This document shows, one piece after another, positions 19,389-26,472 of a stretch of 42,227 bases of DNA. Position numbers and translations under genes: made by a program. Origin of the DNA: Neisseria shayeganii 871 (GTDB taxonomy: Bacteria; Pseudomonadota; Gammaproteobacteria; Burkholderiales; Neisseriaceae); the NCBI RefSeq assembly GCF_000226875.1, contig NZ_JH164926.1, forward strand, positions 2,279,909-2,322,135, given 5' to 3'. The stretch's first letter is position 1. Every line of letters begins with the position of its first letter. The notes beneath the pieces are model-generated. The model had not been told where the DNA came from. It saw only the letters and a program-made list of their open reading frames with translations, and did not search any database.

Positions 19389-19589
19389 TTATTGGGCACG
19401 AAGCCACCGCCAAACAAGGAATGCCATAATCACAGTCAATAGGTTCGCCAACCACACTTTACCCCAACCAGCAGCAGTTGGTCGCGGGCGGGCGGTTTTG
19501 CGGAGACGGACATAAAAAAACGGACTGAGCAACATGGACATCGACAGCGCTAAAGCAAGGCCTAGATAATAGATTTTTTCAATTTGCAT
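19389..19589 (-). CDS. Small two-helix membrane protein, unknown
   Basis: A 66-residue hypothetical protein with two hydrophobic segments (about 8-28 and 46-62) separated by a basic, proline-bearing loop (LRKTARPRPTAAGWGK). I do not recognise a family. There is no clear ribosome site before the ATG at 19589. It is bracketed by two inverted long-form repeats (19194-19358 and 19703-19886), which could have carried or isolated it. The layout of start, two helices and a basic loop supports a real gene, but coding status is uncertain. Confidence 0.5.
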   Translation of the reverse strand: MQIEKIYYLGLALALSMSMLLSPFFYVRLRKTARPRPTAAGWGKVWLANLLTVIMAFLVWRWLRAQ

Positions 19590-19702
19590 GATGTCAGTAA
19601 TGTTCTATCGCAATATTTGGGATGATGAGCAGAGACCCTCAAAGTCCACTCAATCTTTAAAATTTCCAACAATACCAATCTCAAATAATTTATTGACAGG
19701 AT

Positions 19703-19886
19703 GAGACCTTTGCAAAACCTCCATCTGCGGTATTTCTGCATTGTGCGTTTATGCTTTAGGGCATACTGCTCACTCTCGCTTAACTACTTATTGATATGTT
19801 TGTCCCACGGGGATTCCTAGCGTTCACACTCGCTGCGCTGCTATGCCTTGAACGGCATCCACACCTGAGGATTTTGCAAAGGTTTC
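19703..19886. repeat. Small repeat, long form
   Basis: 184 bp from GAGACCTTTGCAAAAC to TTTTGCAAAGGTTTC. The interior carries the extra segment of about 40 bp absent from the 143-bp form. Positions 19590-19702 to its left contain nothing I can identify. Confidence 0.82.
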
Positions 19887-20029
19887 AGGCTGTCAAATCG
19901 GCCGCCAATCGATCATTTGGTGCGGTTTCAACAGGGAAAATCGGCCAATGCGTTTGGCAATCATCGGTGGTGTAGTTTGTCGGAAGAAAATGCTCATGTG
20001 AACCCACTAAATGTCCGGATGGCAATTTA
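19887..20029. other. Gap between the repeat and pgi with no supported gene
   Basis: One minus-strand frame runs through it, but it begins inside the pgi end and has no start of its own in this gap. It may be decayed sequence. Confidence 0.3.
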
Positions 20030-21721
20030 GGGCATATGGGGATATTTTGCAAAAGTCTCAGGATGTGTTGTTGGTGTTGTTTCATGCCTGTGGCAAGCAC
20101 GGTAATAGGCAATCAGCGCGGCGGTGGAGGCATCGTGCGGACCGCCCGCTGTTCCGCCCAACTCCGGCAGGATATGCTTGGCCAACACCTTGCCGTATTC
20201 CACCCCCCATTGATCAAAAGAATTGATGCCCCAGACCGCGCCTTGTACGAACACCTTGTGCTCATACAGCGCCAACAGCATGCCCAAATAATACGGGTTG
20301 ATCCGCTCAACGGCAAAGAGGTTGCTCGGGCGGTTGCCGGGAAACGTCTGCTGCTTCGCCAAGCAGCTTTTTTCTGCTTCCGACAAACCGCAGCCGTCCA
20401 GCGCCGCCAAGGCTTCGGCCTCAGTTTTGCCGCACATCAAGGCTTCGGCCTGCGCCAAGGCGTTGGCCACCAGCGCGGCATGGTGGCCCTCCAGCGGCGA
20501 ATCGCCGTGCATGGGCACAATAAAGTCCAAAGGAATCAGGTCGCTACCCTGATGCACCAGCTGCATGAAGGCATGCTGGCAGTTCACCCCTTCCTCACCC
20601 CACACCACCACGCCGGTGCGGCAGCCGGCCGCGTCGCCGCTGCGGCAGCGCGCTTTACCGTTGCTTTCCATGTCGAGCTGCTGCAAATGGGCGGGGAAAC
20701 GGCGCAAACCGTGATGGTAGGGAATCACCGCATGGCTGGCCGCGCCGTGGAAGTTCTGCTGCCAGATGCCGATCAGGGCGGCCAATACGGGCATATTGTG
20801 CCGCCACGGGGTATGGAAAAAATGCGTGTCCATGCGGTGTGCGCCGCGCAGGAAATCGCGGAAATGGTCGCTGCCCACGGCACACATCAAGGGCAGGCCG
20901 ATGGAAGACCATACGGAATAGCGTCCGCCTACCCAATCGAACATGGCAAACACGCGCTCGGCATCTATGCCGAAGGCTTGCGCGGCGGGCACATTGGCGG
21001 AAACGGCAGCAAAATGGCGGGCGATATCGCCCTCGCTCCGACCTTGGCTCAGAAACCAACGGCGGGCGGCCTGCGCGTTGAGCAGGGTATCCTGGGTGCC
21101 GAACGATTTGCTCGCCACGATAAATAGCGTGCTTTCCGCATCCAAGCTGGCCAGGGTTTGACACAAATCCGCGCCGTCGATATTGGCGACAAAATGGACA
21201 TTGAGTGCCTGCCGGTAGGGCTGCAAGGCCAGCACGGCCATGCGCGGGCCGAGATCCGAGCCGCCCACGCCGATGTTGACCACATCGGTTATCCGCTTGC
21301 CGGTGCAGCCCAGATAGCGGCCTTGGTTCAGGCTGTCGGCAAATGCCAGCGCGCGCCGCAGTTCGCGGTGCACCAGCGGCACGATGTTTTCGCCGTCCAC
21401 GCAAACCGGCTCGGCGTTTTCAGGTAGCCTCAACGCGGTGTGCAAAACGGCACGCCGCTCGCTCTCGTTGATTTTATCGCCGCGGCGCATGGCATCGCGC
21501 TGCCCGGCCAAGCCGCATTCGTCGGCCAGACGGCACAGCAGGGCCAGCGTGTCTTCACCGATGCGGTTTTTGCTGTAATCAAACAACAGGCCGTCCAAAC
21601 GCTCGTGCAGACGCTCGAAGCGGTCGGGTTCGGCAGCGAAACGGTCGCGCAGATGCAGGTGGCGGGTGGCCTGAAAATGTTCGTTCAGAGCCTGCCAGGC
21701 AGGAAGGCGGGTCGGGTTCAT
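20027..21721 (-). CDS. pgi: Glucose-6-phosphate isomerase with repeat-derived tail
   Basis: Pgi interconverts glucose-6-phosphate and fructose-6-phosphate in glycolysis and gluconeogenesis. The fold is clear over 564 residues: VNIGVGGSDLGPRMA (about 148-162), LFIVASKSFGTQDTL, FDWVGGRYSVWSSIGLP (about 266-282), the catalytic-loop region QLVHQGSDLIPLDFI and GINSFDQWGVEYGKVLA near the end. Family members end near DASTAALIAYYR; here about 23 more residues follow, and the last ones (ETFAKYPHMP) come from a remnant of the small repeat (20030-20063). An exact DUS lies at 21418-21429. The ATG has only a weak ribosome site. Confidence 0.95.
   Translation of the reverse strand: MNPTRLPAWQALNEHFQATRHLHLRDRFAAEPDRFERLHERLDGLLFDYSKNRIGEDTLALLCRLADECGLAGQRDAMRRGDKINESERRAVLHTALRLPENAEPVCVDGENIVPLVHRELRRALAFADSLNQGRYLGCTGKRITDVVNIGVGGSDLGPRMAVLALQPYRQALNVHFVANIDGADLCQTLASLDAESTLFIVASKSFGTQDTLLNAQAARRWFLSQGRSEGDIARHFAAVSANVPAAQAFGIDAERVFAMFDWVGGRYSVWSSIGLPLMCAVGSDHFRDFLRGAHRMDTHFFHTPWRHNMPVLAALIGIWQQNFHGAASHAVIPYHHGLRRFPAHLQQLDMESNGKARCRSGDAAGCRTGVVVWGEEGVNCQHAFMQLVHQGSDLIPLDFIVPMHGDSPLEGHHAALVANALAQAEALMCGKTEAEALAALDGCGLSEAEKSCLAKQQTFPGNRPSNLFAVERINPYYLGMLLALYEHKVFVQGAVWGINSFDQWGVEYGKVLAKHILPELGGTAGGPHDASTAALIAYYRACHRHETTPTTHPETFAKYPHMP
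20030..20063. repeat. Small-repeat terminus remnant inside the pgi end
   Basis: GGGGATATTTTGCAAAAGTCTCAGG matches the decayed terminus of the GAGACC-type repeat. It supplies the pgi stop region. Confidence 0.55.
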
Positions 21722-21747
21722 GGCTCAATATTAGGAAGATATGGAAA

Positions 21748-21780
21748 GCAGGCTACCTGAAACCGTTTCAGGTAGCCTGC
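21748..21780. terminator. DUS-pair terminator
   Basis: Sixteen-base stem (21748-21763 with 21765-21780) from two inverted DUS copies, downstream of orn on the minus strand and upstream of pgi. Confidence 0.82.
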
Positions 21781-21790
21781 CGCAAGCGGT

Positions 21791-22357
21791 TTACTCGGCG
21801 GGCGCAGCCGGCTCGGGCAGGCGGATAAAGTGGGTGCGGTAATGGCGCAGCTCTTCGATGCTTTCCAAAATATCGTCCAGCGCTTTGTGCGAGCCTTTTT
21901 TGACCACGCTTTTATACACTTGCGGATGCCAGCGGCGGGCCAGCTCTTTCAGGGTGGAGACATCGAGATTGCGGTAGTGGAACCACGCTTCCAGCTGCGG
22001 CATGTGGCGGGCCATGAAGCGACGGTCTTGGTGGATGGTGTTGCCGCACATCGGCGTGCTGTTCTGCGGAATCCAAGCCGACAAAAACGCCAACAGCCGC
22101 CGCTCCACTTCCTGCTCGCTGAAAGACGAGTCTTTCACCCGCTGGGTGAGACCGGTGCGGGCGTGGGTGGCGGTGTTCCAAGCGTCCATATTGTCCAGCA
22201 CTTCATCGCTTTGATGGATGGCATACACGTCCGACTGCGCCAGCACATTCAGTTCGCTGTCGGTAATGATCATCGCCACTTCGATGATTTTGTCGCGGTC
22301 GGGGTCGAGGCCGGTCATTTCCATGTCCAGCCAACACAGATGATTGGGGTTCTGCAC
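21791..22357 (-). CDS. orn: Oligoribonuclease
   Basis: Orn degrades 2-5-nt RNA to mononucleotides and clears pGpG. It is a DEDDh exonuclease of 188 residues. Catalytic segments are present: LDMEMTGLDPDRD (about 9-21), CGNTIHQDRRFMARHMPQLE (about 103-122) and KGSHKALDDILESIEELRHY (about 152-171). The start is a GTG with GGAAA upstream; the usual Met is missing in the DNA. The lipoprotein gene ends nine bases before it, so they are co-transcribed. Confidence 0.96.
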   Translation of the reverse strand: MQNPNHLCWLDMEMTGLDPDRDKIIEVAMIITDSELNVLAQSDVYAIHQSDEVLDNMDAWNTATHARTGLTQRVKDSSFSEQEVERRLLAFLSAWIPQNSTPMCGNTIHQDRRFMARHMPQLEAWFHYRNLDVSTLKELARRWHPQVYKSVVKKGSHKALDDILESIEELRHYRTHFIRLPEPAAPAE

Positions 22358-22366
22358 GCAATTTCC

Positions 22367-22714
22367 TTATTCTGATTCTGTTTGGGTGGTCATCAGCATC
22401 ACCGTCAGCTGTTGCGGCTGGCGGCCGAAGGTCTGCTGCACGGCAGTGCGCACGGCGGCATCCACTTCGCCTACCGTGCGTCCGGCAACCTGTCCCGGCT
22501 CCAATACCACCATCACCTGCATCAGCTCGCCGTTCAACATATTCACCACCACCGAAGCATCGGCGCCGAGCGAGGCCTTGAGCGCTTCGGCCACCTTCTC
22601 GCCCTGCTCGCCGGATGCCAGCACCTGCTGCTGCAACTGCTCCACTTGGCCGCAGCCGGCCGGCAACACAGCCAGCAACAGCGCACCGCCGAGGGCGGCA
22701 AAAGCATTCTTCAT
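22367..22714 (-). CDS. Small predicted lipoprotein upstream of orn
   Basis: A 115-residue protein with a signal peptide and lipobox (LLAVLPAGC, Cys at about 20). The mature part begins with a Gln-rich helical stretch (QVEQLQQQVLASGEQGEKVA) and has a compact C-terminal half with VVVNMLNGELMQVMVVLEPG and AVRTAVQQTFGRQPQQLTVM, resembling a small alpha/beta domain. I do not recognise a family. I start at MKNAF because this places the signal peptide correctly; the frame is open 43 codons further. It is likely an outer-membrane lipoprotein, first gene of a unit with orn. Confidence 0.75.
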   Translation of the reverse strand: MKNAFAALGGALLLAVLPAGCGQVEQLQQQVLASGEQGEKVAEALKASLGADASVVVNMLNGELMQVMVVLEPGQVAGRTVGEVDAAVRTAVQQTFGRQPQQLTVMLMTTQTESE

Positions 22715-22849
22715 CGCGGATTCCGCCAAACAAAAGAGCGCATTGTAGCCGATAAGCGCGGGCAGGTCTAAACACCGCCGCCCGCCGGCTTTACCTTTCG
22801 CGGCAGACAGGCCACAATTCGGGCTACCTGAAACACCGAACACACTGCC

Positions 22850-23482
22850 ATGGCCTTACATATCGAAATCCTGCCCGTCACCCCCTTCCTGCAAAACTGC
22901 GCCCTCTTATGGGACGACGAAAGCCGCGAAGCCGTGCTGACCGACGTCGGCGGCGAAGCCGACCGCCTGCTGGCCGAAGCGGCCAAACGCCAATTGGTTC
23001 TGAAGGGCGTCTGGCTCACCCACGGCCATGTCGATCACGTCGGCGGCGTGGCCGACCTCACCGCCAAAGTTCCCTTGCCCGTATCCGGCCCGCACATCGA
23101 CGACACCTTCTGGCTGGACGGCTTGCCCGAGGCCACCGCCGCTTACCGCTTTCCCCATTCCCCCGCCATCCGCCCCGACAGCTGGCTCAACGAAGGCGAC
23201 GAGCTGAGCGTGGGCCGCTACCGCTTCCAAGTGCTGCACATTCCCGGCCACACGCCCGGGCATGTGGTGTTTTATTGCGCCGAAGAAAAACTGCTGATTG
23301 CCGGCGACGTGCTGTTTTACGAATCCATCGGCCGCACCGATTTCCCGCGCGGCAACCACGCCGACCTCATCCGCAACATCCGCGAAAAACTGCTGGTCTT
23401 GCCCGAAGACGTACGCGTGCTGCCCGGTCACGGCGCGATGACCACCATCGGCCACGAGAAACGGCACAACCCCTTTCTGTAA
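22850..23482 (+). CDS. MBL-fold hydrolase (glyoxalase II-like, YcbL type)
   Basis: A 210-residue metallo-beta-lactamase-fold hydrolase. The zinc motif THGHVDHVGG lies about 58-67, further ligands in IPGHTPGHVVFY (about 130) and AGDVLFYESIGRTDFPRG (about 150-167), and the final His in VLPGHGAMTTIGHEKRHNP. It is closest to the short glyoxalase II-like YcbL group, which lacks the C-terminal substrate domain, so a thioester substrate is plausible but unproven. It diverges from the orn unit; a near-DUS lies in the shared spacer. Confidence 0.9.
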   Translation: MALHIEILPVTPFLQNCALLWDDESREAVLTDVGGEADRLLAEAAKRQLVLKGVWLTHGHVDHVGGVADLTAKVPLPVSGPHIDDTFWLDGLPEATAAYRFPHSPAIRPDSWLNEGDELSVGRYRFQVLHIPGHTPGHVVFYCAEEKLLIAGDVLFYESIGRTDFPRGNHADLIRNIREKLLVLPEDVRVLPGHGAMTTIGHEKRHNPFL

Positions 23483-23670
23483 AATTTAAGCGGGCAACTG
23501 TGAAAAAACGGCCGGCTTGTCACAGCAAAGCCGCCGCAGGGGGTAAATTCCGGTTAAATGGCCTTTCGCTGCACCGGCGCCTGCATTAGCATGGCCCGCC
23601 ATGAACTCGGCGCCCCTTCAACACATCCTGGGGCGTTGAGACTTTTTCCACACCCAACAGGAGTGTTTAC

Positions 23671-24066
23671 ATGAACATGAAAACTTTGATTCTGCCCGCT
23701 TCCCTGGCTTTGGTATTGGCTGCTTGCGGTACCACTTACCACGGCAACCAGGGCCATCAAGGCCACCAAGGCCATCACCACGGCCACGCCCACCAAGGTC
23801 AAGCCGGCCAAGCCGAAAACTTCAGCTGCCGCAACGGCCTGTCCGTTACCGTACGCCACCTCGGCAATGACCGCGTTGAGCTGCGCTTGGACGACAAACA
23901 AACCGTGATGAGCGCCGCCGTTTCCGGCTCCGGCGAACGCTATGTTTCCACCAGCGGCCTGTTTGGCAGCGGTGCCGAATGGCATCAAAAAGGCGGCGAT
24001 GCGGCCTTCAGCTTTAAAGATCCTTACGGCAACGCCGTGGACACCACTTGCAGCCGCCGTCGATAA
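23671..24066 (+). CDS. MliC-like lysozyme-inhibitor lipoprotein with a His-rich linker
   Basis: A 131-residue lipoprotein. Signal peptide and lipobox LVLAAC put the acylated Cys at about 19. A histidine/glycine-rich segment (GNQGHQGHQGHHHGHAHQGQ, about 25-44) follows, then a MliC/adhesin-complex-protein-type domain: FSCRNGLSVTVRHLGND, VELRLDDKQ, ending DPYGNAVDTTCSRR with two cysteines for a disulfide. Neisserial homologues inhibit c-type lysozyme and promote adhesion. The linker could bind metals such as zinc or nickel; that is inference. AGGAG lies upstream of the ATG. The 188 bases before the gene hold no other gene. Confidence 0.83.
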   Translation: MNMKTLILPASLALVLAACGTTYHGNQGHQGHQGHHHGHAHQGQAGQAENFSCRNGLSVTVRHLGNDRVELRLDDKQTVMSAAVSGSGERYVSTSGLFGSGAEWHQKGGDAAFSFKDPYGNAVDTTCSRRR

Positions 24067-24092
24067 ACGATAAACCGGCCGGCCGGTCTTCA

Positions 24093-24128
24093 AAAAGGCT
24101 ACCTGAAAACACTTTCAGGTAGCCTTTT
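24093..24128. terminator. Bidirectional DUS-pair terminator
   Basis: AAAAGGCTACCTGAAA and its complement (24093-24108 with 24113-24128) between the convergent lipoprotein and fxsA genes. Confidence 0.87.
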
Positions 24129-24147
24129 ACCTAAAAAGCACAGGCGG

Positions 24148-24612
24148 TCAGCGGGTTTTGTCTTCCAAAGCGTTCTGCTCTTCCGTCTGCGTTTGCTGCT
24201 GCGGGCGCACGGTTTGGAAATCGCCGTCAATCACATCATCCGGCTGATGGCCAAAACGGCGGTCGAAACCGCGCCCGGTTTGTACCGCCGCCGGGCCGCC
24301 TTTGATCGGCAGCAGCAGCACCAAAGCCACAACCGTGGAGGCAAAACCCGGCGACATCAGCATCAATGCCGCCACAATGTAACGCAGCGGCCACAGCAAT
24401 TGGTAAAACGACACCTTGCCCTGCCGGCCGAACAAAGAGCCGGCCAGCATCACCGAAGAAAAACCGAGATTGCGCAACATCAACAGGCCGGCCGCAAACG
24501 ATAAAGCCATCAGCAGCAAGGTGGGCAGCCCGCCCAACCAGTCGGCCATCAACACGATGGAAGCCACTTCCGCCAGCAACAGCGCCAGCAAAGCAAGTCC
24601 GAAATACGGCAT
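24148..24612 (-). CDS. fxsA: FxsA-family membrane protein
   Basis: A 154-residue inner-membrane protein of the FxsA family. Several hydrophobic segments lie within the first 100 residues (about 4-24, 27-45, 75-98), with the family-typical FYQLLWPLRYIVAALMLMSPGF region and a polar C-terminal tail rich in Gln and Glu. E. coli FxsA overproduction relieves F-plasmid exclusion of phage T7; the native role is unknown. A purine-rich stretch precedes the ATG. Confidence 0.85.
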   Translation of the reverse strand: MPYFGLALLALLLAEVASIVLMADWLGGLPTLLLMALSFAAGLLMLRNLGFSSVMLAGSLFGRQGKVSFYQLLWPLRYIVAALMLMSPGFASTVVALVLLLPIKGGPAAVQTGRGFDRRFGHQPDDVIDGDFQTVRPQQQTQTEEQNALEDKTR

Positions 24613-24975
24613 GGAGTTTCTTTCTTTGAGGATTCAGGGCGCTACTATAAGCGCAAACCGGCAAATTTCAAGCGTTCTCGCCGTTGCGTGGGTAGAAAAT
24701 ACCGCTGCGTATAGTATGATTCGGTCTGCCCCTTCCGGCAGACCGAGCAACTGCCGAACAGGCGGATAGCCCAGGCCTTCCTTTCTTGCGCAGCGGTTTT
24801 CCGAGACAACACCGCCGATACCCGGCGCAAATGCGCGCAAGACGGAACATCAGGGGCCAGGCATCAGATGCCATTGCTGGCCGAATGCCGCCGCCGAGAG
24901 ATCAAACAGGTTCTGAAACCTATGCAACCTCCTCCCGCCGCGGAGCACACAGCAACCAGACTACGGAGTACCTTA
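24613..24975. other. Long leader before the nlpD-like gene with a hairpin
   Basis: 363 bases without a supported gene. A 10-bp perfect stem with six-base loop lies at 24721-24730/24737-24746 (TCGGTCTGCC and complement), without a T-run, so it is not a standard terminator. The frame of the downstream gene is open to 24868, but its true start is the lipoprotein ATG at 24976. Confidence 0.4.
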
Positions 24976-25656
24976 ATGAATTTTTTCCGCAACCTTGTCA
25001 GCGGCCTCTCCTGCGCCGCCCTATTGGCGGCTTGTGCCGGCACGCCGGCGCCCGGCGGCAGCGGCGCCGTACCCGAAGGCCATTACCGTGTCCAACGCGG
25101 CGACACCCTCTACCGCATCGGCCAGCGCTTCGGCCAATCCGCCGCCACGCTGGCGGCTTGGAACCAGCTGCGCGATCCGTCGCAAATCGAAGTCGGTCAG
25201 ATTTTGCGCGTGCGCCCACAAGGCCGCAGCAGCAGCAACACCGCCCGCAGCGGCAATGTCAGCGTCAGCCGCCCGACCAGCCGCACCGCCGCCCCCAGCC
25301 GTTTGCAATGGCCGGTGCGCGGCGACATTCTCTCCCGCTTCAACGGCACCTCCAATAAAGGCATCGACATCGGCGGCCAAGCCGGCACGCCGGTGCAGGC
25401 CGCGGCCGCCGGTCGGGTGAGTTATGCCGGCGAAGGCCTGCGCGGCTACGGCAAACTGATTCTGATCAATCATGGCGGCGGCATGCTGACCGCTTACGCC
25501 CACAACCAAAGCCTGCAGGTGCGCGAAGGCGAGCAGGTGTCCGCCGGACAAACCATCGCGCGCATGGGCGACACCGGCACCGACCGCGTCAAACTGCACT
25601 TTGAAGTGCGCCTCAACAACCGCGCCGTCAACCCATTGGACTACCTGCCCAATTAA
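24976..25656 (+). CDS. nlpD: NlpD-like LysM/degenerate M23 lipoprotein
   Basis: A 226-residue lipoprotein with lipobox LLAAC (Cys at about 20). One LysM domain (YRVQRGDTLYRIGQRFGQ, about 37-54) binds peptidoglycan. A C-terminal M23/LytM domain (about 120-226) follows. The M23 domain reads KGIDIGGQAGTPV where active enzymes have His-x-x-x-Asp, and ends LHFEVRLNNRAVNPLDYLP, as in NlpD. It is therefore probably not a hydrolase but an activator of AmiC-type amidases at the division septum. It is shorter than E. coli NlpD. No rpoS or surE lies beside it. Confidence 0.87.
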   Translation: MNFFRNLVSGLSCAALLAACAGTPAPGGSGAVPEGHYRVQRGDTLYRIGQRFGQSAATLAAWNQLRDPSQIEVGQILRVRPQGRSSSNTARSGNVSVSRPTSRTAAPSRLQWPVRGDILSRFNGTSNKGIDIGGQAGTPVQAAAAGRVSYAGEGLRGYGKLILINHGGGMLTAYAHNQSLQVREGEQVSAGQTIARMGDTGTDRVKLHFEVRLNNRAVNPLDYLPN

Positions 25657-25718
25657 ATTTGGCCATTTGCCGTAGCGCTTTCAGGTAGCCTGCCGACCAT
25701 CCCGTTTTCCGACTCAGG

Positions 25719-25896
25719 GAAACCTTTGCAAAACCGCCAGATGTGGATGCCGTTCAAGGGGGAGCAGCGCAGCGGGCGTAAACGCCAGGAATCCCTGTAG
25801 GACAAACATATCGCACGATAGACAACGAACAGTACCCCTAAGGGCATAAACGCACAACGCAGAAATCCGCCGCAGACGGGGGCTTATCAAGGTCAA
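25719..25896. repeat. Small repeat, long form, diverged ends
   Basis: About 178 bp with GAAACCTTTGCAAAACCGCC at the left and a decayed GGCTTATCAAGGTC at the right. The interior is of the long form (GCCAGGAATCCCTGTAGG, GACAAACATATCG). It fills most of the 312-bp gap before hldC. An exact DUS (25897-25908) abuts it; another lies at 25680-25691. Confidence 0.75.
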
Positions 25897-25968
25897 AGGC
25901 TACCTGAAAGCCCCGCCGCTGATATATGATGGCGCCGTTTTGTTTTCATCCGACTGGGAGCCGACCCC

Positions 25969-26472
25969 ATGCCCGCCTGGACCCCCCCCGATTTCGAACA
26001 AAAAATCTGCCCGCCCGACGAACTGGCGGCCCGACTTGCCCGTCTGCCGCGCCCGCTGGTGATGACCAACGGCTGCTTCGACATCCTACACCGCGGCCAC
26101 GCCACCTATCTGGCTCAAGCCCGGGCCTTGGGCGCGTGCTTGGTGCTGGCCTTGAACACCGACGCCTCGGTGCGCCGCCTGGGCAAAGGCAGCGACCGCC
26201 CCATCAATACCCTGGCCGACCGTGCCGCCGTGGCCGCCGCATTGGCCAGCGTCGATTTGGTGACTTGGTTCGACGACGACACCCCCGCCGCCCTCATCGA
26301 AACCGTCCGCCCCGATATTTTGGTCAAAGGCGGCGACTGGCTACCTGAAAACATCGTCGGCGCCGCGGAAACCCTAGCCCGCGGCGGCCAAGTTCACTCC
26401 ATCCCCTTCCTGCACCCCACCTCCACCACCCAAACCCTGGCCAAAATCCGCGCCTCGGAGCAGGCATCATGA
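25969..26472 (+). CDS. hldC: D-glycero-beta-D-manno-heptose 1-phosphate adenylyltransferase
   Basis: A 167-residue nucleotidyltransferase that converts heptose-1-phosphate to ADP-heptose, the donor used by WaaC. It is the separate C-terminal half of the HldE type (also called rfaE2). It has MTNGCFDILHRGHATYL (about 32-48; HxGH active site), LVLALNTDASVRRLGKG, RPDILVKGGDW and TSTTQTLAKI. A near-DUS lies inside. It overlaps birA-coaX by ATGA, giving translational coupling. The kinase half (hldA) is not in the window. Confidence 0.94.
   Translation: MPAWTPPDFEQKICPPDELAARLARLPRPLVMTNGCFDILHRGHATYLAQARALGACLVLALNTDASVRRLGKGSDRPINTLADRAAVAAALASVDLVTWFDDDTPAALIETVRPDILVKGGDWLPENIVGAAETLARGGQVHSIPFLHPTSTTQTLAKIRASEQAS

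Noticed and set aside
20036..21127. Long plus-strand frame opposite pgi
   Set aside because: pgi is unambiguous on the minus strand; the opposite frame has no family features.
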